A stretch of 64,000 nt of DNA, taken from the NCBI RefSeq assembly GCF_023277745.1, contig NZ_CP086322.1, positions 4,030,001 through 4,094,000 on the forward strand, in the 5' to 3' direction. A model generated the notes under the pieces. It was given only the letters and a program-made list of their open reading frames with translations, searched no databases and was not told where the DNA came from. Shown in pieces: positions 50,302 to 59,006 of the stretch. Numbering within the stretch: the first letter of the stretch is position 1; each line of letters starts with the position of its first letter. This DNA comes from Streptomyces halobius (lineage in GTDB: Bacteria; Actinomycetota; Actinomycetes; Streptomycetales; Streptomycetaceae). Made by a program: the position numbers and the translations under genes.

Positions 50302-51858
50302 TCAAGCCACCGCAGCCACCCGCTCCCGCCCCTCCGCGCCCCCGTCCTGCCCGTCCCCCGCCGCGTGCCCGCCGGGCGCCGGCCCCCGCTCACGCGGGAC
50401 GAAGGCCAGGTGCCGGCTCCCCCGGCGCAGGTCGATCCTCAGCCGCAGTCCGCCGGCCCGGGCCAGGATCAGGCCGATGACGGCACCGGCCGCGAGGGAG
50501 ACCACGCCGCCGGTCAGGAAGCCGATCCGGGCGCCGTACGCATCGGTGACCCAGCCGACGAGCGGCGCGCCCAGGGGCGTACCGCCCATGAAGACCATCA
50601 TGAACAGGCTCATCACCCGGCCGCGCATCACCGGATCGGTGGCCATCTGGACGCTCGCATTGGCGGTCACGTTGATGGTGAGGCCGACCATGCCGATGGG
50701 GGCGAGCAGGGCGGCGAAGATCCAGAAGGAGGGGGCAAGAGCGGCGGTGATCTCCAGGGCGCCGAACACCATCGCCGCGCCGACGAGCATCCGCAGCCGG
50801 GAGGACGCGCGCCGCGCCGCGAGCAGTGCGCCGATCAGCGAGCCGGCCGCCATCAGACCGTTGAACAGGGCATATGTGCCGGCGTCGGCGTGGAAGACCT
50901 GGGAGACGAAGGCGGTCAGCCAGATCGGAAAGTTGAAGCCGAAGGTGCCGATGAAGCCGATGAGGACGATGGGCCAGATGAGGTCGGGGCGCCGCGAGAC
51001 ATAGCGCAGGCCCTCCCGCAACTGGCCCTTGCTGCGCGGGGCCCGGTCGACCTTGTGGAGCTCGGCGGTACGCATCATCAGCAGTCCGGCGACCGGCGCG
51101 AGGAACGACAGGCCGTTCAGCAGGAAGGCCCAGCCGCTGCCGAAGGCGGTGATCAGCACACCTGCCACGGCCGGGCCGACCAGCCGCGCGGACTGGAAGT
51201 TGGCGGAGTTGAGGCTGACGGCGTTCCGCAGGTCGTCCGGGCCGACCATCTCGACGACGAATGCCTGGCGGGAGGGGTTGTCGAGGACGGTGACCAGGCC
51301 GAGGGCGAAGGCCATCAGGTAGACGTGCCAGACCTGGACATGGCCGCTGAGAGTGAGCACGGCGAGGGCCAGGCCGGTCAAGCCCATGGCGGACTGGGTG
51401 ATCAGCAGCAGCTTGCGCTTGGGGAAGCGGTCGGCGATGACGCCGCCGTAGAGCCCGAAGAGCAGCAGGGGGAGGAACTGCAGCGCGGTGGTGATGCCGA
51501 CCGCGCCCGACGAGCCGGTGAGGCTCAGGACCAGCCAGTCCTGGGCGATGCGCTGCATCCAGGTGCCGGTGTTGGACACCACCTGGCCGGTGGCGAAGAG
51601 GCGGTAGTTGCGGATGCGGAGTGAGCTGAACATGCCCTTCCGCAGTGTGGCGGTGGGGCCGGTGGCAGTACGAGCGGTATCCGGGCCGGTGACGGTGCCG
51701 CCGGTGGTGGTGCGAGCGGCGTCCGGGCCGGTGCGGGCACCGGCAGGTGCGGCTATGCCCGCGGCGGGGCCCGCGGCGGGCGCGGGCGCGTCGTCGGACT
51801 CCGTGTCGTGGTCGGGGTTCGGTGCGGGGGCGGAGTGTGCTCCGGATCCCGTACTCAA
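50302..51858 (-). CDS. MFS transporter (EmrB/TetA-like drug efflux or solute exporter)
   Basis: A 518-residue major-facilitator protein with 12 helices; the core starts SSLRIRNYRLFATGQVVSNT and GTWMQRIAQDWLVLSLTGSS, with the loop motif GGVIADRFPKRKLLL between helices 2 and 3. The N-terminal 75 residues are Ala/Thr/Gly/Pro-rich. TTG 51858 with AAGGAGG about 10 bp upstream is preferred; GTG 51903 overlaps the MarR stop as GTGA and would add 15 residues. It forms an operon with the MarR gene, which probably controls it. Confidence 0.9.
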   Translation of the reverse strand: MSTGSGAHSAPAPNPDHDTESDDAPAPAAGPAAGIAAPAGARTGPDAARTTTGGTVTGPDTARTATGPTATLRKGMFSSLRIRNYRLFATGQVVSNTGTWMQRIAQDWLVLSLTGSSGAVGITTALQFLPLLLFGLYGGVIADRFPKRKLLLITQSAMGLTGLALAVLTLSGHVQVWHVYLMAFALGLVTVLDNPSRQAFVVEMVGPDDLRNAVSLNSANFQSARLVGPAVAGVLITAFGSGWAFLLNGLSFLAPVAGLLMMRTAELHKVDRAPRSKGQLREGLRYVSRRPDLIWPIVLIGFIGTFGFNFPIWLTAFVSQVFHADAGTYALFNGLMAAGSLIGALLAARRASSRLRMLVGAAMVFGALEITAALAPSFWIFAALLAPIGMVGLTINVTANASVQMATDPVMRGRVMSLFMMVFMGGTPLGAPLVGWVTDAYGARIGFLTGGVVSLAAGAVIGLILARAGGLRLRIDLRRGSRHLAFVPRERGPAPGGHAAGDGQDGGAEGRERVAAVA

Positions 51859-51899
51859 AGTGGTTTCGCCTCCTTGGCCTGGGTCCTTGGTCTGGGGTT

Positions 51900-52349
51900 T
51901 CACATCTCTGCGAGTTTCTCCAGTACGGGCGCGGCGGCCCGCAGCTTCGCCCACTCGTCCGCGTCCAGCCCGGAGGCCAGCTCGGCGAGCCAGGCATTGC
52001 GCTTGCGACGGCTCTCGTCGAGCATCGCCTCGGCCTGTTCTGTCTGGGTGACGACCTTCTGACGGCGGTCGTCGGGGTGCGGCTCCAGCCGGACCAGTCC
52101 CTTGGCCTCCAGCATGGCCACGATGCGGGTCATCGACGGCGGCTGCACATGCTCCTTGCGGGCCAGCTCACCGGGAGTGGCGTGGCCGCGCCGGGCGAGG
52201 GTGCCGAGTACGGACATCTCGGTGGGGCTGAGCGACTCATCGACCCGCTGGTTCTTGAGGCGGCGGGACAGGCGCATCACGGCGCCGCGCAGAGCGCTCA
52301 CGGCAGCGGCATCGTCGCCGCTGAACAGTTCCGGCATGGTCATTAGCAT
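51900..52349 (-). CDS. MarR-family regulator
   Basis: A 149-residue winged-helix repressor: LSPTEMSVLGTLARRGHATP, GELARKEHVQPPSMTRIVAM, LEAKGLVRLEPHPDDRRQKV. AAGG precedes the ATG by 9 bp. TTAGC-N16-GCTAA covers the start (52343-52368), a likely autoregulatory operator. It lies upstream of the MFS exporter, a usual drug-responsive pair; the ligand is unknown. Confidence 0.93.
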   Translation of the reverse strand: MLMTMPELFSGDDAAAVSALRGAVMRLSRRLKNQRVDESLSPTEMSVLGTLARRGHATPGELARKEHVQPPSMTRIVAMLEAKGLVRLEPHPDDRRQKVVTQTEQAEAMLDESRRKRNAWLAELASGLDADEWAKLRAAAPVLEKLAEM

Positions 52350-52368
52350 AACTCATTACCTTGGCTAA
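52343..52368. promoter_or_regulatory. MarR operator candidate
   Basis: TTAGC (52343) and GCTAA (52364) are inverted over a 16-bp gap in an AT-rich stretch at the marR start codon. Binding would block marR-MFS transcription. Confidence 0.5.
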
Positions 52369-52404
52369 ATTAAAGCTCTTGGTCTACCCCCGAGTTCCTC
52401 TCGC

Positions 52405-52444
52405 TCACCCACATGAGCTCCGACTCGATCACCCATATGGGTGA
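52405..52444. promoter_or_regulatory. TCACCCATATGGGTGA palindrome with extra half-site
   Basis: A perfect 16-bp palindrome at 52429-52444; its half TCACCCA also occurs at 52405, 24 bp upstream. It ends 54 bp before the ribbon-helix-helix gene, as expected for an autoregulated operator. Confidence 0.55.
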
Positions 52445-52497
52445 GGTCGTAGCCGAAAGTGACACGGCTGACCGGGTGGTGCGGGGACCGTGTCGGT

Positions 52498-52725
52498 ATG
52501 GGATCGAGAGTGCTCAGCCTGCGGGTCGAAGGGGAGTTGCTGGAACGCATCCGGCAGCACGCCGCGAAACGCGGAATGAGCGTCCAGGACTATGTGATCC
52601 GGACGCTCATCCGCGATGACTTCGACGAACGCTTCAAGACGTCGGTCGACGAGACGGAGCGGTTCTACGACGAGACAGAGCGGTGCTGCAGCGGCGCCGC
52701 CATAGAAGCCCCGGGGGCCACTTGA
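52498..52725 (+). CDS. ribbon-helix-helix (CopG/Arc-like) protein
   Basis: A 75-residue DNA-binding protein: SRVLSLRVEGELLERIRQHA, AKRGMSVQDYVIRTLIRDDF, DERFKTSVDETERFY. The N-terminal strand and two helices have the CopG pattern; the acidic tail could bind a partner. The ATG follows GGGGACC. No adjacent toxin gene is seen, so an antitoxin role is unsupported. The palindrome at 52429 is the likely target. Confidence 0.85.
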   Translation: MGSRVLSLRVEGELLERIRQHAAKRGMSVQDYVIRTLIRDDFDERFKTSVDETERFYDETERCCSGAAIEAPGAT

Positions 52726-52781
52726 CCCCCGGCGCCCCCGGCAAACCGCTGACCGGCCCCTGAAGTGCCGCTGCCCGCCGC

Positions 52782-54251
52782 CTACTTGACGCCCAGCAGC
52801 TGCTCGATCGGGTTCAGCAGGAAGTAGACGAGGAAACAGAGCCCGACGACGTCCAGCAGCCACGGGATCTTCTTGAAGTGTCCGGTCGCCGTCCGCAGCA
52901 GGATGTGGGCCAGGATGCCGATGCCGATGCCGTTGGTGATGCTGTAGGTGAACGGCATCGAGATGATCGTCAGGAAGGCCGGGATGCCGACGGTGAGGTC
53001 GCCCCAGTCGATGTCCCGGACGTTCGAGGCCATGATCAGGAAGCCGACGACAAGCAGCGCGGGGGTCGCGGCCTGTGCGGGCACCACGGTCGCCAGCGGT
53101 GTGAAGATCAGCGCCAGCAGGAAGAGGCCGCCGGTCATCAGATTGGCCAGGCCGGTGCGAGCCCCCTCGCCGACACCGGCCGTGGACTCCACGAAGCAGG
53201 TGTTGGCGGAGGCGGAACCGGCGCCGCCGGCCGCGACCGCGATGCCGTCCACCATCAGGATCCGGCCCATGCCCGGCAGATTGCCGTCCTTGTCGGTCAG
53301 TCCGGCCTCCTCGCCGACGCCGATGATGGTGCCCATCGCGTCGAAGAAGCCGGACAGCAGGACGGTGAAGACGAAGAGGCAGCCGGTGAGCACACCGACT
53401 TCCTTGAAGCCGCCGAAGAGGCTGATGTCGCCGATCAGGCCGAAGTCGGGGGCGCCGACGATGTGTTCCGGGAGGTTGGGGACGGCCAGGCCGCCCCAGG
53501 CGGCGTCCGGGATGTCGGCGAGCGCGTTGATCACGATCGCGACGACGGCCATGGTGACCATGCCGATGAGGATCGCGCCCTTGGTCCGCCGCACGATCAG
53601 CATGAACATCAGCACCAGGCCGAGGACGAACACCAGCACCGGCCAGCCCGCGAGCTGACCGTCCTGGCCCAGGCCCATCGGGACGGTGGTGTGCGCGGCG
53701 TCCGGGTTCCGGGTGACGAAGCCCGCGTCGACCAGGCCGATCAGCGAGATGAACAGGCCGATGCCGATCGCGATGGCGCGCCGCAGCCCGCCCGGGATCG
53801 CGTCCATCACCCGCTGCCGCAGTCCCGAGGCGACCAGGATCATCAGCACCAGACCGGCGAGCACGACCATGCCCATCGCGTCCGGCCAGCTCATCTTGGG
53901 GGCGAGCTGGAGGGAGACGACGGCGTTGATGCCGAGGCCGGCGGCGATGGCGATGGGGACATTGCCGATGACGCCCAGGAGGATCGTGCTCAGACCGGCC
54001 ATCAGCGCGGTGGCGGTGACCAGCTGGGCGTTGTCGAGTTGCTGGCCGTATTTGTCGGTGCCGGCGCCGAGGATGATCGGGTTCAGCACGATGATGTAGG
54101 CCATCGCGAAGAACGTGGCCAGGCCGCCACGGAGTTCACGGCCGACCGTCGACCCCCGCTCGGAGATCTTGAAAAACCGGTCGAAGCCGTTCTTGGAGGG
54201 ATGACCTGGGCTCTTGAGGGGGTCGACCGGCATGGTGGTCGAGGGCGACAT
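52782..54251 (-). CDS. NCS2-family (AzgA-type) purine permease
   Basis: A 489-residue membrane protein taking up adenine, guanine or hypoxanthine with protons. Typical AzgA features: RFFKISERGSTVGRELRGGL, ATFFAMAYIIVLNPIILGAG, AIAAGLGINAVVSLQLAP, LSGFFDAMGTIIGVGEEAGL, and SASANTCFVESTAGVGEGAR with the conserved substrate-site residues. 12-14 helices. The upstream region carries a long inverted repeat (54336-54381) and an operator-like repeat (54386-54398). No purine riboswitch signature was found. Confidence 0.94.
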   Translation of the reverse strand: MSPSTTMPVDPLKSPGHPSKNGFDRFFKISERGSTVGRELRGGLATFFAMAYIIVLNPIILGAGTDKYGQQLDNAQLVTATALMAGLSTILLGVIGNVPIAIAAGLGINAVVSLQLAPKMSWPDAMGMVVLAGLVLMILVASGLRQRVMDAIPGGLRRAIAIGIGLFISLIGLVDAGFVTRNPDAAHTTVPMGLGQDGQLAGWPVLVFVLGLVLMFMLIVRRTKGAILIGMVTMAVVAIVINALADIPDAAWGGLAVPNLPEHIVGAPDFGLIGDISLFGGFKEVGVLTGCLFVFTVLLSGFFDAMGTIIGVGEEAGLTDKDGNLPGMGRILMVDGIAVAAGGAGSASANTCFVESTAGVGEGARTGLANLMTGGLFLLALIFTPLATVVPAQAATPALLVVGFLIMASNVRDIDWGDLTVGIPAFLTIISMPFTYSITNGIGIGILAHILLRTATGHFKKIPWLLDVVGLCFLVYFLLNPIEQLLGVK

Positions 54252-54335
54252 GCGAGGACCTCAGTCGTACGGGCCTGGGGGAGGCGCGGGGGCCCAAGGG
54301 CCCGGAACACAGACAACGACAGCAAACATGAAGAA

Positions 54336-54381
54336 CTGGATCAGACTGGATGAAGCGACGATCCCAACCAGTCAGATCCAG
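54336..54381 (-). promoter_or_regulatory. leader hairpin / inverted repeat upstream of purine permease
   Basis: On the plus strand CTGGATCAGACTGG (54336-54349) and CCAGTCAGATCCAG (54368-54381) are inverted with one mismatch over an 18-nt loop, 85-130 bp before the permease start. In the permease mRNA it would form a 14-bp hairpin followed by UUCUUC. Confidence 0.5.
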
Positions 54382-54385
54382 AAAG

Positions 54386-54398
54386 ATTCAGTATGAAT
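54386..54398. promoter_or_regulatory. ATTCA-GTA-TGAAT operator-like repeat
   Basis: A perfect 5+3+5 inverted repeat in the AT-rich region upstream of the permease leader hairpin; the likely promoter zone of the gene. Confidence 0.4.
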
Positions 54399-54519
54399 AA
54401 ACAATACGTTGATCGCTATCTCCGCGCGTAGACCCCGTTGGCACAAGGGCCGCGGCGGACGCACGGGCGGCACGGCCGCCGCCCGGAGTTCTCGAACACC
54501 CGCCCCGTAAGCTGGCCCC

Positions 54520-54792
54520 ATGTGGAAAAGGTCCGAACTGCGCGAGGCCCCGGCGCCTCTCGAAGGTCCCGTCGTCGGCACGATCACCGGCGGCACCATC
54601 ATCTGGTTCGTGCTCTTCCTCGGCCAGCTCCCCTTCTACGGCTGGTTCGCCGACCACGGTCACGCCTGGTGGGTGTGGACCTGCCTGGCCGGCGTCGGCC
54701 TCGGACTGCTCGGCATCTGGTACGTCCGCAAGCGCGATGCCGCCCTCAAGCGCGAAGCCGCCCTCAAGCGCACGGCGTCCGACGGCCTCTGA
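54520..54792 (+). CDS. DUF2530 family membrane protein
   Basis: A 90-residue protein with two transmembrane helices (GTITGGTIIWFVLFLGQLPF and WWVWTCLAGVGLGLLGIWYV) and a basic C-terminus with a KREAALKR repeat (twice RDAALKREAALKR). The family is confined to actinobacteria, function unknown. The ATG has no clear ribosome site, so it may be leaderless. Confidence 0.85.
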   Translation: MWKRSELREAPAPLEGPVVGTITGGTIIWFVLFLGQLPFYGWFADHGHAWWVWTCLAGVGLGLLGIWYVRKRDAALKREAALKRTASDGL

Positions 54793-54832
54793 GCGGACGC
54801 AGGCAGCCGAAGGCAGCGAGCGGCACCCGGCC

Positions 54833-55105
54833 CTACGAACCCCGCTGCACCCAGCAGCGCCCCGCTGCACCCGCCGGCACCCAGCGGGTGATTCGCGCCG
54901 TCCGCCCGTAACGATCCTCGGCGCTCTTCGCGGTGCCACCGACCCCCCACTCCGCGCTCGGGGTATCGGCGATGAACGCGTGGGTGAAGGGCCGCATCTG
55001 CTCGCCCGTGCGCTCGATGAGCGCTCCCGAAAGGCGCTCCACCATCCGGCGCTTCTGCTCGTGAGCGAAAACGCCCTCGATGGCCTTGATCTCCACGACT
55101 GGCAT
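54833..55105 (-). CDS. 4-oxalocrotonate tautomerase family protein
   Basis: A 90-residue protein beginning MPVVEIKAIEGVFAHEQKRR, leaving the catalytic Pro1 after removal of Met, as in tautomerases; VERLSGALIERTGEQMRPFT and HAFIADTPSAEWGVGG follow. The family usually has 60-75 residues; the last 20 here (ITRWVPAGAAGRCWVQRGS) look like an extension. AAGGGGATGG lies 4-13 bp upstream. Substrate unknown. Confidence 0.88.
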   Translation of the reverse strand: MPVVEIKAIEGVFAHEQKRRMVERLSGALIERTGEQMRPFTHAFIADTPSAEWGVGGTAKSAEDRYGRTARITRWVPAGAAGRCWVQRGS

Positions 55106-55217
55106 CAGACCATCCCCTTATGCCGGAAGTACCGGTGACGACCGCCCGTTTCGAGGCCGGAGAGCCCCGCTCACCGCGGCGCGATGGGCGGGGCCGTTCG
55201 GCGCAAGGGTCCGGTGG

Positions 55218-58200
55218 TCAGTCGAACCAGCGCGCCCGCGCCAGCTCGTCCCCGCGCTCCGGGTCCTCCAGCAGTGCCGCGACCTCGAACCGACGCGGCC
55301 ACTGGCCCGCCGCCCAGGCGAGGCCCGCCGCGACGCCCTCCAGTGTGGCGGCGTGCAGGGTGCCGTCCGGCATCCACCGCCAGTCCAGCTCCGCGGTCCG
55401 CGCGCCGTCGCCGACGAGCAGTTCCTCGTGCTCCCAGTACGTCTCCGGGGTCCTGGCGCCGAGCAGCACCCGCACCGCGTCGGGCACCACCCGCCGTACG
55501 CCCTCGGAGCGCACCTCGGCGCTGATCACCTCGCTCAGCCGCCGCACCTGGAACAGCTCCGCCAGGGCGGCCGCCCGCGTCGGCCGGACCGGCAGCAGCG
55601 CGAGACCCGCCGTCAGCGGCATCAGATCCGGCGCGTCGGCGACCACCGCGTCCGCCGCGTCCACCACCCGGATCTCCCGGTCGACCACCGCCCGGAGCTC
55701 GTCCGGCAGCGTCACCTGATCGGGGTCGAGGTCGGTCAACGCGCCGTACAGAGCATGCAGTTGGGCCGCGCCGACGGCCGACTCCTCGTCCGCGAGCCGC
55801 GCCAGCAGCTCCGCCGCGCCGCCCGGCTCGTCCAGCAGCGCCGCGACCGAGGTGCGCACGCCGAGCGCACTCAGCACCTGCGCGTCGACGTCACCGGCGT
55901 TAGCCGACTCGTAGAGACCGGCCAGCAGCGGATCGCCGCCCGCCGACCGCAGCCCCGCGGGCCGCCGGCCGTCCAGCACCGGGTGCCCCCGCAGCCACCA
56001 GGCGGTGTACGGGCGTACGGTCTCCGTCGTACCGTCCGGCAGCAGTACCCGCACCGGCGCGGTCAGCGCGTCACGCAGCGGCGGCCGGGAGAGCATCTCC
56101 AGCACCCGCGGCCAGGCGTCGTCGTCGACCAGGTCGAGGTCGCGGACGGCGACCAGTTCGGTGACCACCGGCGGGACGGGGGTCACCGGGAGCGCGTCGA
56201 GGATGTCCTCGCACCACACATCCACCGCGTCCAGCAGCCCGACGTCGTCCGGTTCGACGAAGACCCCCTCGCGCGGCTCCATTTCGTCCGGATCGAGCAC
56301 CACATCGGTGGCACGGACCAGCGCGAAGCCGGCCAGCACACCCACCGCGGTCAGCGGCTGCTCACCCCAGCGCTCCGCCAACTCCGCGTCGCACGCGGCG
56401 AGTTCATCCTCCCGGATGACCCGCTCAAAGGCGCTTCCCGGGAACACCAGCTCCCCCGCGGGGGTCAGCTCGCCGTCCTCGTCGAGCAGCGCGAGGGCGC
56501 CGAGCCAGGGCTCGTCACCCGGCGAGAGATTGGCGTCCCGGACGAGACCGAGCACCGTCTCCGCCAGCTCCTCGGCACCCAGCGGCGCACCCGCCCCCGC
56601 CTCGCCGAACTCGCCCGCGAAGACGTCGTACGCGTCCTCGTCCGCGTCCAGCGAGTTCTCCACGGCCGCCCGCACCTGGGGAGTTGTCAGCACGGCGCGC
56701 GGTGAGGCCGGGGTGGCGCCCAGCTTCTCCAGCAGCGGGTGCACCGCCTCCGGGTGGGCGACCTTCAGCCCGAGCCGGGCGAGCGTACGGTGCGTCGCCT
56801 CGGTGTCCCCCGCCGGCCCGCCGGCCAGCGGCAGCAGCACCTGACGCGGTCCGATCGTGGTCCGCGCGCTCCCGCTCAGCCCGCCGCCGGTGCCGGCCAG
56901 CGGCACCGGCAGCCCGCTGAGCCGGTCCGGGTCGGTGCCGGCCAGCGCGTCATAGAGCCGCCACCACCAGCCGGGCGGCCGCTCCACCCCCGCCAGCCGG
57001 TCGACCATCTCGCCGAGCGGCACCCGGGCCACACCCAGCGACCGCAGCTCCGGCCGCCGCTCCAGCCCGGCCGGCAGCAGGCTCGGAAACAGTTCGGCCA
57101 GCACACCGACCGTCGCCGCGCCCGCGCCCTCCAGCAGCTCGGCGTCCACGGGCCGCAGCACATAGCGCTCTTCGTCGCCGCCCTCGTCCCACGCCGCGCG
57201 CTCTGCCGGCGCCTCGGCCGCACCCCCGGTGCGCGCACCCGCACTCGGCAGAAAACGCACCCGCGGCAGCAGCTCCAGCACCTGCCGGCGCAGCTCACCG
57301 TCGAGACCACCCTTGCCCAACGGCCCCGGCACCAGATCGAGCGTGCCCACCGACACCGGCTGCCAGTCGCGCAGCAGCGTCGTATACGTCTCGGCCGCCC
57401 GGACGGTCAGGAAGTCGGTCAGCGCGCCCGGCGCGACATGACGCCGGGTCGGCTCCAGCGGGAACGACGCGATCAGCAGCGCGGGCAGTCCCAGCTGCTC
57501 GTCCGTCGGCGTCGGCGCGTGCACCACCGGCGCCGTCCCGGGCCGCGCCGGCGCGCCCTCGTCGTCCACCGGGACCGCCCAGGTCACCGACCACACCGGC
57601 CGCAGCCGCTCCTCGACGGGGCGGTCTGCGAGCAGCGCCGGGTCCAGCGGGCCCCCGTCACTCACCACCCGCCACCGGGTGGCACCCCGCTCACTGTCCT
57701 CGATCAGCACATACGCGTCGTCCTGCCGCCGCCTCAACTCCCGTACGGTCTCCGGAGTCTCCACGATCACCTGGGCCAGGCCCGGCAGCGTCAGCAGCAG
57801 CGCCGCGTCGATCCCGTCCAGCAGCCGTTCGGCGAGATCCTGCGCCGCGCCGTCCCGCAGCGGCAGCACGACCGCGGTGTCATACCCCTCGGGCGCACTG
57901 CCCTCCGCGGGCAGCGGCAGCCGCAGCAGCGGGACATGACCGTCCCGGCGGCGCAGCTCGCCGCCCAGGCCGGGGCTGTGCGCCGCCACCTCCTGTGTCA
58001 GCTCGCGGGCCTCGGCCAGCGACCAGCGGACGCCGCCGGTGCGCCCCACCAGCGCCGGCTCATCGCTCACGGACAGCACCGCGGCGAAGCCCACCCCGAA
58101 CCGGCCGACCGCGCCGGCCGCCACGCCGGCCTCCCGCTTCGCGGAGGCCCGCAGCGTGGACAGCGACTCGACGCCGGTGGCGTCCAGGGGCGCACCGGTG

Positions 58201-58481
58201 TTGGAGGCCACCAGGACGGCGGGCCCGGTGTCGTCCGCCGGATGCAGCGTCAGCCGCAGCCGCCCGGGGACACCGGCGCGGGCCGCCGCGTCCGCCGCGT
58301 TCTGCGCCAGCTCCACGACGAGCCGGTCGCGGTAGCCGCCGAGCGCGAGGTCCTCCTCCGCGTTGGCGTCCTCCCGGAACCGGGCGGGCGACGCGGCCCA
58401 GGAATCCAGCACGCCGCGCCGCAGCCGCGCGGTACCGAACGGGTCTTCGGCTGCGCCTTGCACCCACGACGTACCAGCCAC
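55218..58481 (-). CDS. large sacsin/HSP90-like GHKL ATPase-domain protein
   Basis: A 1087-residue cytoplasmic protein. Residues about 35-190 form a sacsin-type HSP90-like ATP-binding domain: N-box YRDRLVVELAQNAADAAARA, VASNTGAPLDATGVESLSTL, and the glycine-rich VGRFGVGFAAVLSVSDEPAL. The remaining 900 residues are acidic, Leu/Ala-rich and unlike known domains; they probably form a helical scaffold. GAGGGAG lies 8 bp upstream of the GTG. Widespread in actinobacteria without assigned function. A chaperone-like ATPase role is inference. Confidence 0.9.
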   Translation of the reverse strand: MAGTSWVQGAAEDPFGTARLRRGVLDSWAASPARFREDANAEEDLALGGYRDRLVVELAQNAADAAARAGVPGRLRLTLHPADDTGPAVLVASNTGAPLDATGVESLSTLRASAKREAGVAAGAVGRFGVGFAAVLSVSDEPALVGRTGGVRWSLAEARELTQEVAAHSPGLGGELRRRDGHVPLLRLPLPAEGSAPEGYDTAVVLPLRDGAAQDLAERLLDGIDAALLLTLPGLAQVIVETPETVRELRRRQDDAYVLIEDSERGATRWRVVSDGGPLDPALLADRPVEERLRPVWSVTWAVPVDDEGAPARPGTAPVVHAPTPTDEQLGLPALLIASFPLEPTRRHVAPGALTDFLTVRAAETYTTLLRDWQPVSVGTLDLVPGPLGKGGLDGELRRQVLELLPRVRFLPSAGARTGGAAEAPAERAAWDEGGDEERYVLRPVDAELLEGAGAATVGVLAELFPSLLPAGLERRPELRSLGVARVPLGEMVDRLAGVERPPGWWWRLYDALAGTDPDRLSGLPVPLAGTGGGLSGSARTTIGPRQVLLPLAGGPAGDTEATHRTLARLGLKVAHPEAVHPLLEKLGATPASPRAVLTTPQVRAAVENSLDADEDAYDVFAGEFGEAGAGAPLGAEELAETVLGLVRDANLSPGDEPWLGALALLDEDGELTPAGELVFPGSAFERVIREDELAACDAELAERWGEQPLTAVGVLAGFALVRATDVVLDPDEMEPREGVFVEPDDVGLLDAVDVWCEDILDALPVTPVPPVVTELVAVRDLDLVDDDAWPRVLEMLSRPPLRDALTAPVRVLLPDGTTETVRPYTAWWLRGHPVLDGRRPAGLRSAGGDPLLAGLYESANAGDVDAQVLSALGVRTSVAALLDEPGGAAELLARLADEESAVGAAQLHALYGALTDLDPDQVTLPDELRAVVDREIRVVDAADAVVADAPDLMPLTAGLALLPVRPTRAAALAELFQVRRLSEVISAEVRSEGVRRVVPDAVRVLLGARTPETYWEHEELLVGDGARTAELDWRWMPDGTLHAATLEGVAAGLAWAAGQWPRRFEVAALLEDPERGDELARARWFD

Positions 58482-58596
58482 GTTTCTGTCTCCCTCTTTG
58501 CCTGGTCGGGGCCCCGACGCTTGCCCGGTCGGTGGGGGGTGACGTTACCGCCCCACGTTGCCGGGTTTCCCGCCGTACCCAGCCTGTTGTTCTTTT

Positions 58597-58611
58597 CCCG
58601 CCTTCGGCGGG
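58597..58611. terminator. small stable hairpin
   Basis: CCCGCC-TTC-GGCGGG with TTTT just before the stem; on the minus strand this could end transcripts coming from DUF3027. Confidence 0.4.
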
Positions 58612-58815
58612 ATCGGGGGAGGTTGTGGGGTGGGTCGCGAACCAGTGTGGGTGGGTCCGGTGCCGGGCCTCCGGGACTCCCCTACAGCCCGGCCCCTCCC
58701 GCCGGATACGCGACCACCCTGGGTGGGGGGAAAGGAAAGTGGTGGGTTGCGCCGGGGGCCAAAGAGCGGCGGCCCCGTTCTTGTGCCTGCTCCCCCACCG
58801 GCCGGAGGTCGACAA

Positions 58816-58890
58816 CGGACGGGAGGGTGGGGGTACCTCCCATACCTTTGAGGCTATGGGGGAGCTCCGCAGGACGGAGTCCGGAGGGGC
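58816..58890. repeat. GGGGGAG / GGACGGAGTCCGG element
   Basis: GGTGGGGGTACCTCCCATACC and, 28 bp on, ATGGGGGAGCTCCGC then GGACGGAGTCCGGAGGGG. The GGACGGAGTCC core also occurs in the P450 element at 32283, and the GGGGGAG end in the elements at 24779 and 29856. Confidence 0.45.
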
Positions 58891-59006
58891 GAACCCGTAC
58901 CCGCCGCTACACGCACGCGGCCGCTGCGGCCAACCCCCACCCGCTCGCCGAAGGCGAGCGAACGATTACGGCGGGGCACCCGGCAACGTTCGGTGAGGCC
59001 CAGCGC

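Larger units (their letters stand above)
58482..59006. other. 525-bp spacer with hairpin and palindromic element
   Basis: Lies between the GHKL gene start and the DUF3027 gene end (both minus). It holds CCCGCC-TTC-GGCGGG (58597-58611) and, at 58816-58890, another member of the GGGGGAG/GGACGGAGTCCGG element family. No gene is supported. Confidence 0.6.
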
